Under the pieces are notes generated by a model that was not told the DNA's origin, did no database searches, and saw only the letters and a list, made by a program, of their open reading frames with translations. This document shows positions 51,456-61,014 of a stretch of DNA of 64,000 nt, piece after piece; within the stretch, counting starts at the first letter, position 1, and each line of letters begins with the position of its first letter. The position numbers and the translations under genes were made by a program. Origin of the DNA: Alphaproteobacteria bacterium CG11_big_fil_rev_8_21_14_0_20_39_49 (GTDB lineage Bacteria > Pseudomonadota > Alphaproteobacteria > Rickettsiales > UBA6187). The stretch spans positions 736-64,735 of the forward strand of contig PCXK01000023.1 of the NCBI GenBank assembly GCA_002787635.1, given 5' to 3'.

Positions 51456-51794
51456 ATGGAAAAAGATATAGATCCCGATAGGTTATATAAATTTATTTGC
51501 GGTGAGATAGAAGCTTCTATGCACGCCCTTGATACGGGCAAGGAAGTGAATATGGAAAATATAGATAGGAATGTCAGAAGGTTTTGCGATATAGTTACAA
51601 AACTTCCCGCTGCCGAGGCTAAATCATATGATGAGAAAATAGATAATATCGTAAAGGAACTGACTTATATTGTGGAAACTTTGACTGAACGTAAGTTAGA
51701 GGTAGGAGAGCAGATTAATTATACTTCTCAAAGGCGAAAGGCACAATCAGCATACGGAACTGCTATGTTGAGCAGTGTTAATGAGGTCAAATAA
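51456..51794 (+). CDS. Helical hypothetical protein before fliO
   Basis: The 112-residue protein is soluble and almost all alpha-helix, with a coiled-coil-like second half (VKELTYIVETLTERKLEVGEQI). It abuts the fliO gene (the stop is followed directly by ATG). Position suggests a flagellar export role, for example a FlgN-like chaperone, but no recognised motif supports this. Confidence 0.55.
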   Translation: MEKDIDPDRLYKFICGEIEASMHALDTGKEVNMENIDRNVRRFCDIVTKLPAAEAKSYDEKIDNIVKELTYIVETLTERKLEVGEQINYTSQRRKAQSAYGTAMLSSVNEVK

Positions 51795-52085
51795 ATGGAT
51801 TACACAGCTTATATTAAGGCAATATTAGCATTAGTGTTCGTTTTGGGGCTGATTGGAATTTTTTCATTCATATTGAAGGGGATATCCGTAGGTCGGTTTG
51901 CAGGTAAATCAAAAACCGCAAAGCGTATTTCCTTAGAAGAAGTGTTTTATGTTGATGCAAAACGTAAGTTGTTATTAATCAAAAGAGATGATGTTGAACA
52001 TCTTATATTGCTTGGTGCTAACAGTGAAACGGTAATTGAGAATAACATCGAAGTTAAAAAATCCGATTCAAAGGGGAAAAAATGA
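51795..52085 (+). CDS. fliO: Flagellar biosynthetic protein FliO
   Basis: The 96-residue protein has one transmembrane segment (about 7-28) and a short cytoplasmic domain with the FliO pattern: ISLEEVFYVDAKRKLLLIKRDDVEHLILLGANSETVIENNI (about 44-84). FliO assists assembly of FliP in the flagellar export gate. It overlaps fliP by 4 bases. Confidence 0.8.
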   Translation: MDYTAYIKAILALVFVLGLIGIFSFILKGISVGRFAGKSKTAKRISLEEVFYVDAKRKLLLIKRDDVEHLILLGANSETVIENNIEVKKSDSKGKK

Positions 52086-52807
52086 GGATATTCTTGCTTT
52101 TTACCTTATTGACGGTTTTAGGTGATAATGCCTTTGCTCAAACATTGTCGCTTGATATGGGCGAAGGCGGAGGGCAGGTTACTTCAAGGATATTACAGCT
52201 TATTGCGGTAATTACCGTTATCAGTTTAGCCCCTTCAATATTGGTGATGGTAACTTCATTTACCAGAATAGTGGTTGTTTTTTCGTTTTTAAGAACGGCA
52301 CTGGGATTGCAGCAGACTCCGCCTAATTCCGTTATAATAAGTTTATCACTTTTTCTTACCATGTTTATCATGCAGCCTGTTTTTATGGAGTCATATAATA
52401 AAGGGCTAAAGCCTTTGATGGACGAGGAGATAACCGAAGAAGAAGCGATTGAGCCTACAATTGCACCGTTTAAGGTTTTTATGCTGCAAAATGTTCGTGA
52501 AAAGGATTTGGGGCTGTTTTTTGAATTGTCAGATACTAAGGTTCCTGAAAAAATCGAAGATACATCGTTAAGAATTTTAATACCGGCATTTATGATAAGT
52601 GAATTAAGGCGTGCTTTTGAAATAGGTTTTTTGCTGTTCATACCGTTTTTAATAATTGACCTGATGGTTGCTTCAACCCTGATGGCTATGGGTATGATGA
52701 TGTTACCGCCGGTGTTAATTTCATTGCCGTTCAAGCTTATATTTTTTGTGCTTATAGACGGCTGGTATATGGTTGTGGGGAGTCTGGTAAAAAGTTTCGG
52801 CGGTTAA
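52082..52807 (+). CDS. fliP: Flagellar biosynthetic protein FliP
   Basis: FliP is the core of the flagellar type III export gate. The 241-residue protein has a signal sequence (about 1-19) and four transmembrane segments. Signatures: SLAPSILVMVTSFTRIVVVFSFLRTALGLQQTPPNSVIISLSLFLTMFIMQP (about 55-105) and FIPFLIIDLMVASTLMAMGMMMLPPVLISLPFKLIFFVLIDGWYM (about 183-228). It is encoded in an operon with fliO. The next gene lies on the other strand. Confidence 0.95.
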   Translation: MRIFLLFTLLTVLGDNAFAQTLSLDMGEGGGQVTSRILQLIAVITVISLAPSILVMVTSFTRIVVVFSFLRTALGLQQTPPNSVIISLSLFLTMFIMQPVFMESYNKGLKPLMDEEITEEEAIEPTIAPFKVFMLQNVREKDLGLFFELSDTKVPEKIEDTSLRILIPAFMISELRRAFEIGFLLFIPFLIIDLMVASTLMAMGMMMLPPVLISLPFKLIFFVLIDGWYMVVGSLVKSFGG

Positions 52808-52823
52808 GCGAATTATATGATTC

Positions 52824-55800
52824 TTAAGCCCCGTTATCATTTTCCGCTACTTGTCCGGTTTCTTCCGGGCTGTTTACCTTCAGGTAGCTATCAAGGAATT
52901 CTTGCATGTCTACAAACTCAACAGTTTGGTCAAGATTCCTGTAATCAACGGGTCCACGGTCGGTCGCAACGAACGTAAATACTTTCTTGCTATCACTATC
53001 GGGGATTAGTGGCTCAAAGTCTTCATATAATACCTGCAACCATCTCTTCCTTCCCGTTAATGCATAAGATACGGCAAGTTTTATTAGTTGGTTCATCTCA
53101 TCGTCGGTAACCTTGCGTCCGTCCCTCCTTATATTCCTGAACGGGGTTTCCAATTCATCGATAACCTTGTTCCAGACCTTGTTACGCCAGTAAACTTCGG
53201 CACGTAAAAAAGCCGCTTTTTGGCTATCACTGCCTTTTAAAAGTGCAAGGGTTTGGTTGTTTCTGCCAAGTTCTGTCAACACATGAGCTTTTATGTACTT
53301 TCTTTTTTCTTTAATTTCTTCACTAATATTGTCATTTTCCGTTGCCATTAATACATCGTACGCTTTTTGCGGTGAGCGGTTCTTTAAGTGGACATTAACA
53401 AGTTTAAGGGCTGTAATATCACGTTCTTCACCTATAAGCCTGAAACGTATCTGGTGGGTAAGTAGTGCCGCAGCCCTGTCTAGCAGGTCAACTTCAATAA
53501 GGCGGTCGGCAAGGCGGCTTATCATTTCATCTCCGAGTTTACCTATCGGAGTTAGTTCCCTAAACTCGTAATAAAGGGTTAAAGCGTCAAGCTTAGGCAT
53601 TTCATCAACTTCACCCTGACTGAATATCTGTACGAACCTGTCACTCATTTTTTTTGCTATTAACAGCGATTCGTCAGAGCCGGGGAATGCCGCTATAGAA
53701 GACCGCCACACGGAAAAGCCTTTCATATATTCCTTTTCTTCCATGTAAAACTCGCCAAGCATCTTTAATATATTGAATTCCAAAACGCCGCCACGCCAGC
53801 TTATGCGAAGGTCGTTTAATCTGTCAATCGCATCGGCGACTTCAATTTTTTTCAGGCGTAGCTCATATATCGTAAGGGCTAGCTGTGAACGGGTGCGGTT
53901 ATATCGGTCGAAAACGTCCCCACTTAGATTTAACCACGTTTCAATGGCTTTTGCGGATTCCTCGTCTTTTGCATAAAACAGCCCCCTTAAAAACTCAATG
54001 CTGTTCTTGGTGAATTCCCGTTCCTCTTCTTTTAATAAGCTTATAATTTCTTCTGCTACAACCACGTCATTTCTTTTTAGCCTGTCTTCTAATGCTATCA
54101 ATGCAAAGTCGTTAAATATTCTGTCGGGATAGAATTTTAAAAATACTTCAACATTTTCAATAAAATTCATTCTTATATCTTCTTGCTTTCTTTGTTCGGA
54201 CGTACTCCACCATAATTTGTTATCTTCTATCTGAAATGCATCTGATGATTGATATAACTCGCTTTCTTCAAAGCGTTTTATCTCTTCTTGATAGTGGTCG
54301 GTAACAAAACGGGCTGTGGATTCAAGCTTTTGTACTTCTTCGGAGTTGGCAAAATCTGGGTCAATCTGCCTGATTATCCTAAGTAATCTTGAGGAAGTCT
54401 CGTAAATCAGCCTTGTATTATCGGTAGTATTACCTTCTTCAAGGCTATTCTTGTTTTCCTCTTTTTTTTGTTCAAGTACAGGGTTGTTACTGATGAATTT
54501 ATCAATTTTTATCTGACTTCCAAGCTGTATATTTGCCGCTGCCGTCCAAAACGCTATCTCGGCTTTGCCTCGCTCGTCAAGAGCGTTAATATCGATATTA
54601 TTGAATGCCTCAATCGAATCGTCATATCTGTGTGCCATATATAATGAGGCAGCCTCAACTATCTTTACGTCATTATTTTTAGCGTAGTTTTTGTCAAACT
54701 CCCTGATAGTGTTAATTATACCGATAGCTTCCTGATATAAAGAATGTGCAAAATAGAACCTTGCAAGTTTAAGGCGTTTTGCATTTTTTTCTTTCCAGTC
54801 AACCTCCGTTATTTCCCACAAAATATCTTTCAGGTCTTTAAGGTAGGTTTTATCATCACCGATTTTCCATGTATTGAATTTAACGGCGGTAATGTCCTGT
54901 CCCTTTTCTTTTAGGCGTTCTGCCTGCTCCCTTGCCAGCCGCTCTTTTTCCTGTAGTTCTCTTAAGGCAAGCTGCGCACCTCCTGCCAGTTTGTTAGTAG
55001 GTCCTGAAATTTCGATATTATTGTTATCGGCTGCAAAACTGATAAAGTCGGATATCAGGTTTATCGCTATACCCTGATATGTATTTAGAACGGTATAGTC
55101 GGGGTATTTCCTTGGCACTTTAAAGCCGCTGCTCTCCTCAATTAAGGGGATTACTATCATTTCATCACCAATAGTCGGGTCGGTCAGGCGTATAGGTTTT
55201 AAATTGTTTTCTGAGCCTTTAATATTTAATTTTGAGCCGTGAAGCTCGCTATCCTGAATTGATATTTCCGGTTCATATTGAGGTAAGGATTTTTGTTTTG
55301 TCAGAGATATTATCCAGTTATTTTCTTCCCTATATGGAACGGCATAGTAGCTATCCCTTAATTTTAATCTCAAAATAGTATAATATTTGTTGTCCAGCTG
55401 CTCCGCATCTTCGTATATTTCAGGTTTTTCAGTTAGTATATCGGTAGTGTTTACCTGACGGTATTTATCAAATATAACCCATAAATACGCCCCTCTGTGA
55501 AATACCGCAGAACCAACCGGTATGTTCCACTTAAAAAACAAATTATCTGCCGAGCCTTCTTTTTTTGTAAATTTTTGCGGTTCCGGTTCTTCTAAAACCG
55601 TGTTATTATTTTCTACAATTTCAGGCTGAATCGGAGAAGCCTCGTCTGATGTTGCTTGCGTATCAGGCTCTTTTTCTTCGATTTCTTCTGCCGGAGTTTC
55701 AACAGTGTTTTGAGCCAGTTCAAGGCTTTTAAACAGCTTTTCGCCAAGACCTGCATCTTCAAATTGCTGTAACAAATTTAATTCGGCAGTTTCAACTACT

Positions 55801-56282
55801 CTTTTTAAGGGTTTTGGTTGTTCCTGCCGAGTTTTAGTATCTTCTTTTTTCGGAGCTTGCGGTTCTTTTTTTGCGACTTTTATATCAGGCTCTTTTTTGC
55901 TATTGATAATTAAGTCAATACCTACGAATTTCTCACTGATAAATTTTCTGTACGCATATCGGTTATCATATAAATTAAAAGATATGGTTTTTGTATTGTC
56001 GGTGGTATCTATCGACTTTATATATTTATTAATACTTTCATCTAAAGCATTTAAATAGGGAGTAAATTCTTCCTCAAACGATACATCTAGTTTGCCGTCA
56101 TGCATTTTGGGTGTGAATTTTACATCGGGATCAGTATAGAAAAATATCCTTAAAAATTTTCCTTTATCAACAACTTTTACAACAATTTTTTTGGTATTAT
56201 CCGATATACTATAGCCGGAGGACGGTAATATTATTATTACCGCTAAAAAGGCGTACAAAAAATAAAAGGTGAATTTTTTCAC
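52824..56282 (-). CDS. Large secreted TPR-repeat protein of the motor/flagellar cluster
   Basis: The 1152-residue protein has a signal peptide (about 1-27) and is mostly alpha-helical repeats (residues about 470-1100), with several TPR-like stretches (RFYFAHSLYQEAIGIINTIREF, LKMLGEFYMEEKEYMKGFSVW, ALLTHQIRFRLIGEERDITAL). The first 130 residues form a beta-rich region (VVKVVDKGKFLRIFFYT), then a charged, disordered linker (about 135-240) rich in Glu, Lys and Pro. Proteins of this plan occur next to motB and cheY genes in several alphaproteobacteria, suggesting periplasmic scaffolding of the motor, but it is not a named family here. It follows motB (gap 133 bases). Confidence 0.75.
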   Translation of the reverse strand: MKKFTFYFLYAFLAVIIILPSSGYSISDNTKKIVVKVVDKGKFLRIFFYTDPDVKFTPKMHDGKLDVSFEEEFTPYLNALDESINKYIKSIDTTDNTKTISFNLYDNRYAYRKFISEKFVGIDLIINSKKEPDIKVAKKEPQAPKKEDTKTRQEQPKPLKRVVETAELNLLQQFEDAGLGEKLFKSLELAQNTVETPAEEIEEKEPDTQATSDEASPIQPEIVENNNTVLEEPEPQKFTKKEGSADNLFFKWNIPVGSAVFHRGAYLWVIFDKYRQVNTTDILTEKPEIYEDAEQLDNKYYTILRLKLRDSYYAVPYREENNWIISLTKQKSLPQYEPEISIQDSELHGSKLNIKGSENNLKPIRLTDPTIGDEMIVIPLIEESSGFKVPRKYPDYTVLNTYQGIAINLISDFISFAADNNNIEISGPTNKLAGGAQLALRELQEKERLAREQAERLKEKGQDITAVKFNTWKIGDDKTYLKDLKDILWEITEVDWKEKNAKRLKLARFYFAHSLYQEAIGIINTIREFDKNYAKNNDVKIVEAASLYMAHRYDDSIEAFNNIDINALDERGKAEIAFWTAAANIQLGSQIKIDKFISNNPVLEQKKEENKNSLEEGNTTDNTRLIYETSSRLLRIIRQIDPDFANSEEVQKLESTARFVTDHYQEEIKRFEESELYQSSDAFQIEDNKLWWSTSEQRKQEDIRMNFIENVEVFLKFYPDRIFNDFALIALEDRLKRNDVVVAEEIISLLKEEEREFTKNSIEFLRGLFYAKDEESAKAIETWLNLSGDVFDRYNRTRSQLALTIYELRLKKIEVADAIDRLNDLRISWRGGVLEFNILKMLGEFYMEEKEYMKGFSVWRSSIAAFPGSDESLLIAKKMSDRFVQIFSQGEVDEMPKLDALTLYYEFRELTPIGKLGDEMISRLADRLIEVDLLDRAAALLTHQIRFRLIGEERDITALKLVNVHLKNRSPQKAYDVLMATENDNISEEIKEKRKYIKAHVLTELGRNNQTLALLKGSDSQKAAFLRAEVYWRNKVWNKVIDELETPFRNIRRDGRKVTDDEMNQLIKLAVSYALTGRKRWLQVLYEDFEPLIPDSDSKKVFTFVATDRGPVDYRNLDQTVEFVDMQEFLDSYLKVNSPEETGQVAENDNGA

Positions 56283-56415
56283 TTAATACCGTTTAATATA
56301 TGTAATGATTTTTAGGTATTAGCTACTTGCTATATATAGTATATATACAATCATATAACCGCAATATCTATACAAAAACAATAAACATATTCTGCTATAT
56401 TTTCAACCATTATTT

Positions 56416-57114
56416 TCAGTCAGGGCTATTAATGTACGGGCGTACTATGATATCGATTCTGTTTAAGGATTTATCATCTAAGCCGGAGGGCTTTTCATTT
56501 TTTACTATCGCTTCCAGCTTTGATAAGTTGCCTGCCTCCCGCATATTTGAGGCTAATTGAACGGCTCTGGACAACGCAAGTTTAAAGCTGTCCGTTTGCT
56601 TGCTTTCGTCATCTTCGTTTATGTATCCGAATATTTCAATACTGTTTTTCACCCTTTGTAACGCATCGCCGATAATAAATAGCATTACCCTCGAATCCTC
56701 AGTTAAAACGGGTGAGTTGCCTTCAAATAAGTTCGGGCCGTTAATCTTGATTATCAAACTATTTGCGTCTTTTTCCAATTTTATATTATTTTTTAAAAAT
56801 GCGTCGTCTTTTATTTTACTTTCAATTACCGCTTCAAGGTAGTCAATATCCGTACCTTTATTTATGGTTATTTTAGTAGCATGCAGGTTTGTCACTAATT
56901 TTTTTTCAACCGTTTTTGCGGCTTTAAAGGATTCTCCCATTGATTGCCTCAGCTTATCCCACTGACCTTTTTTTATTGAGGTTGTAGCGTATATCATGAT
57001 AAAAAACACCAGTAACAATGATAAAAGGTCGGCAAAAGTCATCATCCAACTATCATTGCTTGTTGTTTCTTCGGTTTTAAATTCATTAAAAACATGTTCG
57101 TTGTTTTGGGTCAT
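56416..57114 (-). CDS. motB: MotB-family stator protein
   Basis: The 232-residue protein has a transmembrane segment at about 28-45 beginning SWMMTFADLLSLLLVFFIMIYA, where Asp29 is the proton-carrying residue of MotB, and an OmpA-like periplasmic domain (about 105-225; LALSRAVQLASNMREAGNLSKLEAI) that binds peptidoglycan. It would anchor the stator that turns the flagellar motor. MotA is not visible here. It follows a MotB-like paralogue by an ATGA overlap, so the two are coupled. Confidence 0.85.
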   Translation of the reverse strand: MTQNNEHVFNEFKTEETTSNDSWMMTFADLLSLLLVFFIMIYATTSIKKGQWDKLRQSMGESFKAAKTVEKKLVTNLHATKITINKGTDIDYLEAVIESKIKDDAFLKNNIKLEKDANSLIIKINGPNLFEGNSPVLTEDSRVMLFIIGDALQRVKNSIEIFGYINEDDESKQTDSFKLALSRAVQLASNMREAGNLSKLEAIVKNEKPSGLDDKSLNRIDIIVRPYINSPD

Positions 57115-57791
57115 TTGTCGAGCAGCTCTTCCACAAAATTATCTGATTTCTTAACATTTGTTTCTATGATTAGATATTCCTCATTGTTAAATGTTATACC
57201 TGCCGTTATATGTTTTTTTTCAAAATTATTATCTAAAAATTCTTGGACGATATTTGTCGAGCGTTCCTTGTCTATCTCAAACGCATCTTTATTATCGAGT
57301 AAAGAGAAGCCCTGTGAATCTACTTTTATATTTATCTTTACATCAACCCCCCGCCTGTCAAGGGATATTGTCTTAACCAGCCTGTTGAAAAGGCTTTTTT
57401 GAAATTCAATTATATTTGCCGAGTCTTTTTCAAATACCTTCCTTAGCGGTATTTTTATCCTCATTTTATAGCCTTTTCTCTCTACATTGAATTCATCAGG
57501 CTTATAAGCACTTTTTAGCTCTTTTTCCACATCGTCAAAATATGTAGTGACAATTTGTGAGAATGAAAAAAACAATGCCTTGTTCTCTAAGTCGGTGCGA
57601 CCTGAACCTGAAGAAAACGATTCTTCGATACTTGAAATAGCCTCTTCTTTTTTCTTTTGGTTTTCGTCGGATATGCTGTTCAATAAGATAAAAAATGCTA
57701 ATATAACTAAGTATAAGGGGACAAATAAAGCAAAAGCTCCGCTTTGTGAAGGCTCAATCTCATAGTTAGTTTTGTCGTACTGCTGTTCCAT
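57111..57791 (-). CDS. MotB-like protein without the stator Asp
   Basis: The 226-residue protein has one transmembrane segment (about 18-38, AFALFVPLYLVILAFFILLNSI) and a beta/alpha periplasmic domain resembling a divergent OmpA-like fold. The membrane segment has no acidic residue, so it cannot carry protons as MotB does. It is translated just before motB and may be a helper or structural partner in the stator. The family assignment rests on position and pattern. Confidence 0.6.
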   Translation of the reverse strand: MEQQYDKTNYEIEPSQSGAFALFVPLYLVILAFFILLNSISDENQKKKEEAISSIEESFSSGSGRTDLENKALFFSFSQIVTTYFDDVEKELKSAYKPDEFNVERKGYKMRIKIPLRKVFEKDSANIIEFQKSLFNRLVKTISLDRRGVDVKINIKVDSQGFSLLDNKDAFEIDKERSTNIVQEFLDNNFEKKHITAGITFNNEEYLIIETNVKKSDNFVEELLDK

Positions 57792-57838
57792 TACAAAACT
57801 ATAATAATATAATAGTTGAAATTGAATACTCCCAAAGA

Positions 57839-58438
57839 CTAGACACTATCAAATAGCTTGTCAATATCATCCTGATTCGGTGAATCCGGATTGGATTGAG
57901 GACCTTTCATTAAATGGGCATCGCCTCGTACATCTTTGTTTATATCCTCATAGGAATATTTAGAAAGTATGTGTCCGGCAGAATGTTCGATAAAATCAAG
58001 TGCTTTGGATATTTTTTTAATGCGTTGTCCTGTTATGTCCTGAAAGTTGCAGGCTTCAAAAATTATCATTACATTATCTGTAATGCTTTTTGACATCTCA
58101 TTTTTGGGGTTGTTTAAAATGATTTTCTGTATTCTCTCTGCCGAATCCAGTATCGTATCGGTTGCCTGTTCCGTTGATTCTATAACGGCATCAAGCTCTG
58201 AAGACGCTGATTCTATAACGTTATCCTTCTTGTCATTAAATTCCATTTTTGCAGAATGTGCCTTATCGCCGATTACTTTTATATCCTGCAATAGTTGGCT
58301 ATCATATTTATCACAGTGTTTTTTAAAAAGTGTAATTAAGTCAGAAACAACTAATTCCGGTTCATTTAGCTCTACATTGTTACCGTTTTTATCTTTTAGG
58401 CTGCATAATCTAGAATGCAAATCTTTTGACAGTTCCAT
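57839..58438 (-). CDS. cheZ: CheZ-like chemotaxis phosphatase
   Basis: CheZ removes phosphate from CheY-P. The 199-residue protein has the active-site helix ACNFQDITGQRIKKISKAL (about 128-146, Gln in QDITGQ) and a C-terminal CheY-binding tail (SPNQDDIDKLFDSV). The rest is a long helical hairpin (about 30-115). It lies just downstream of cheY on the same strand (27 bases). CheZ-type proteins are known in part of the alphaproteobacteria. Confidence 0.85.
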   Translation of the reverse strand: MELSKDLHSRLCSLKDKNGNNVELNEPELVVSDLITLFKKHCDKYDSQLLQDIKVIGDKAHSAKMEFNDKKDNVIESASSELDAVIESTEQATDTILDSAERIQKIILNNPKNEMSKSITDNVMIIFEACNFQDITGQRIKKISKALDFIEHSAGHILSKYSYEDINKDVRGDAHLMKGPQSNPDSPNQDDIDKLFDSV

Positions 58439-58465
58439 CTTTTTTTATCCCCATTTATAAAAATG

Positions 58466-58852
58466 TTAAAACTCTCCGAGTACTGCCGTTAATTTGTTTT
58501 TTAACGTATCTACATTAAACGGTTTAACTATATAGTTATTTACACCTGCCTGCTTTGCCTTGATTATATTTTCAGGCTTGCTTTCGGCAGTTATCATTAT
58601 AAACGGTACTGTTCGTATATTGCCGTCAGATGCACGAATTCTTTGTAACAATTCAAAGCCGCTCATAGGTTCCATATTCCAGTCGGAAATTATCATTTTA
58701 TATTCTTTTTCTGAAATTTTTGCCAGTGCCGACTGACCGTCAATAGCTTCATCAATGTTATTAAAACCTAGCTGCATTAAGAGGTTGCTCACGATTCTTC
58801 GCATTGTTTTGAAGTCATCGACAACTAAAATACTCATATGCTTATCAACCAT
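58466..58852 (-). CDS. cheY: Chemotaxis response regulator CheY
   Basis: The 128-residue single receiver domain has the acidic pair Asp12/Asp13 (VVDDFKTMRRI), phospho-acceptor Asp57 (IISDWNMEPMSG), Thr in MITAES and Lys in IVKPFN. It carries the signal from the chemotaxis kinase to the flagellar switch. I start at the ATG (58852), with AGGAG 8 bases upstream, since the GTG two codons earlier is too close to the ribosome site. It is the first gene of the minus-strand operon cheY-cheZ-motB-like-motB-TPR. Confidence 0.93.
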   Translation of the reverse strand: MVDKHMSILVVDDFKTMRRIVSNLLMQLGFNNIDEAIDGQSALAKISEKEYKMIISDWNMEPMSGFELLQRIRASDGNIRTVPFIMITAESKPENIIKAKQAGVNNYIVKPFNVDTLKNKLTAVLGEF

Positions 58853-58963
58853 TACCACTGCTCCTTTATAGACGGTTTTTTATGCCTAATTTGCCAACCC
58901 CCGATTGATTCGGTCGGTAATTATTTCCATCTTAGGTGTAATGATATCAAAGTTTTGTTAAGA

Positions 58964-59063
58964 TTTAGTTAACAGATAATTTACGCTGCGTTGCAAGTTT
59001 TTCGGTAATGACCTTTGCCTTTTCAACGTTCATTTTGTCTATGATTTTGGCAAGATTTGCTTC
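58964..59063. repeat. Left 100-bp direct repeat of the island
   Basis: This 100-bp stretch is 96 percent identical to 63884-63983 (four mismatches, at 58990, 59040, 59043 and 59049), in the same orientation. Both code for the C-terminal end of a MotE-like protein. The stretch between the repeats is 4820 bp. The gap 59064-59301 holds no gene that I can see. Confidence 0.85.
58965..59063 (-). pseudogene. Truncated 3' end of a MotE-like gene
   Basis: The minus strand reads EANLAKIIDKMNVEKAKVIT then EKLATQRKLSVN and a stop, the C-terminus of a MotE/MgtE_N-type flagellar protein. It has no start and breaks off at 59063, where unrelated sequence begins. The intact copy is at 63885-64000. It marks the left edge of the insert and faces the cheY promoter region. 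Confidence 0.78.
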
Positions 59064-59301
59064 TTAGCAAGCCTCAAAGAATGTCTCCGAATATAAGAAA
59101 AATCTTATACAAAAGCAATATTCCTCCTACTAGAGTCTAATTTGAATTTTTTGTTCCGGTGCTTCTAAATGAGTCTTTAAGTGAGACTTCCCGAATGTTA
59201 AAATTTCACCTATTTATTTTTCTATAATTTTATAATTGCAATAAAGTGATTCGCATGCTATTTCTTCAATTATTAAACGCATATTATAGTCGGGGGATAT
59301 A

Positions 59302-60702
59302 ATGTCAGAGGTTTTTATTAGTGAGAGTGAGCTTTTAGCTACCAAAGAATTAGTATTGAAGCACGAATATTTCAGAAGATCGGAGGGAATAACGCAAATT
59401 ATTCCAAAAGATTTGTCCATCATTGAAATAGGCTCAGTGCATGCACCTATAAAAAGATCCTTTCAAGAAAAAATAGAAAGATTTGAGAACCAATTAAAAA
59501 AGCTACCAAAATCACAAAAAGATAAAGAAGAAACTACAGCAACATTTCTCAAAAGATACCTTCAAGAGCGGCAGTCATCGAACATTCACAACAAGACACA
59601 AAAGGCATTGGGAGGAATTGTAGAAATTATAAATGATAAACAACAGACTGAGAATAACAGAAAAAAACACTCACTTGAAGTTGCGGCAATTTCAAAAGAT
59701 TTAAGTAGCAAGCTTAATTTAACTGCGGAAGAATCGTTAATCGCAGAAATAGCATCTTTGTGCCATGATTTGGGACACCCTCCTTTTGGTCATGCAGGTC
59801 AACGAGCAATGGCAAAGAAATTACGCAATATAGGGGTGAACGAATATATTGCAGATGATAACCTTCATTCACTGCAAAAAGCTAAAAAAATGGGGCTTCA
59901 TGATTCTATATTAGAAACATTGATTTACCATGACGGTAAACCGATAAAGGAAGTTTCAAAAAAATATAATAAGTCAAATCTTGATGAAGAATTTCATAAA
60001 TTTATTTCTGATGCAGAAAGACCACCTTCTATTATAGCGCAAGTTGCAGCAATTTCTGATGATATCGCAAATGATTCAACCGACATTAGAGATATTTATA
60101 AAAGCAGCGGTGCAAGTGGTAGTGGAAAAACAATTCAGCAACTAAAGGAGAGTTCTGTTCTTTTTGCAACGATGCATGACAAAGTCAAACAAAACAACAA
60201 GGATTTAACAGAAGAACACCTTATTGAAAAAATAATAGACGGCATAAGGCAAGAATACATATCGGATATTGTCGGACAAAATAAACAACAACATCAAAAC
60301 ACCTCGGGTATTACGGTTACATTCTCAAGCGAGATGCAGAAAAAACATGATATTTTGCGTTCATCTATAAGAGAGTTATTTAAGCAAAAATCTTTTACTA
60401 AATTTGATAATGTCGTAGATAAGTCCATCGGAACAATATTCGACGCTTTTTACAATCAAAGCGATCGGGTAATTAACACTATTGACTCACTTCAAGATAG
60501 CATATTGAAAGATAAATCGATGATTTTAATGAAAAATATACGTAATATTAATGGAAATAACGAACAACAAAAAGAACTCAAAAGCAAAGAAATAGTTAAG
60601 TTTGTATATACAAACCTAACCGATAGAACCTGCTATGACTTGGCAAAAACTCTAAGACAATTTTGTCGGGAAGAATATTCCTACACAGATATTAATAGAT
60701 AG
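59302..60702 (+). CDS. HD-domain dGTPase-like phosphohydrolase
   Basis: The 466-residue protein is of the dGTP triphosphohydrolase (Dgt) type of HD enzymes, which cleave dNTPs to nucleosides and triphosphate. The metal set is visible: His123 (NNRKKHSLEVA), His155/Asp156 (ASLCHDLGHPPFGHAGQ) and Asp253/Asp254 (AAISDDIANDSTDIRD). The N-terminal 110 residues are unusual and charged; the C-terminal half is helical and may control oligomerisation. Related enzymes act in phage defence by depleting dNTPs. GGGGGAT upstream is a fair ribosome site. It is the first gene of the insert. Confidence 0.85.
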   Translation: MSEVFISESELLATKELVLKHEYFRRSEGITQIIPKDLSIIEIGSVHAPIKRSFQEKIERFENQLKKLPKSQKDKEETTATFLKRYLQERQSSNIHNKTQKALGGIVEIINDKQQTENNRKKHSLEVAAISKDLSSKLNLTAEESLIAEIASLCHDLGHPPFGHAGQRAMAKKLRNIGVNEYIADDNLHSLQKAKKMGLHDSILETLIYHDGKPIKEVSKKYNKSNLDEEFHKFISDAERPPSIIAQVAAISDDIANDSTDIRDIYKSSGASGSGKTIQQLKESSVLFATMHDKVKQNNKDLTEEHLIEKIIDGIRQEYISDIVGQNKQQHQNTSGITVTFSSEMQKKHDILRSSIRELFKQKSFTKFDNVVDKSIGTIFDAFYNQSDRVINTIDSLQDSILKDKSMILMKNIRNINGNNEQQKELKSKEIVKFVYTNLTDRTCYDLAKTLRQFCREEYSYTDINR

Positions 60703-61014
60703 ATGAAATTAATAGTTGAATTTAATAAGCCCATATACTACAATACCATTGTTTTGGAAGTGTGAAAATAGCTGTTGTAAGTAGCATACATGAAGTATAA
60801 CCATATACTAACATTTGTAAATCCTACCTTTTCTAGCATTAGAAACAATATTGTCACTCGCATAAAACCCACTTTCATAAGGAACCTCCCACCAATAGGT
60901 GATTTAGGAAATAGAGTCATCGAAGCCGGCTATACCCATGACTTAATAAAAAGTTCAAAGAGGTTAAATAAGAGCGAACAACATGAAAAGAAAAACCTAT
61001 ATCGGGAGAATGAT

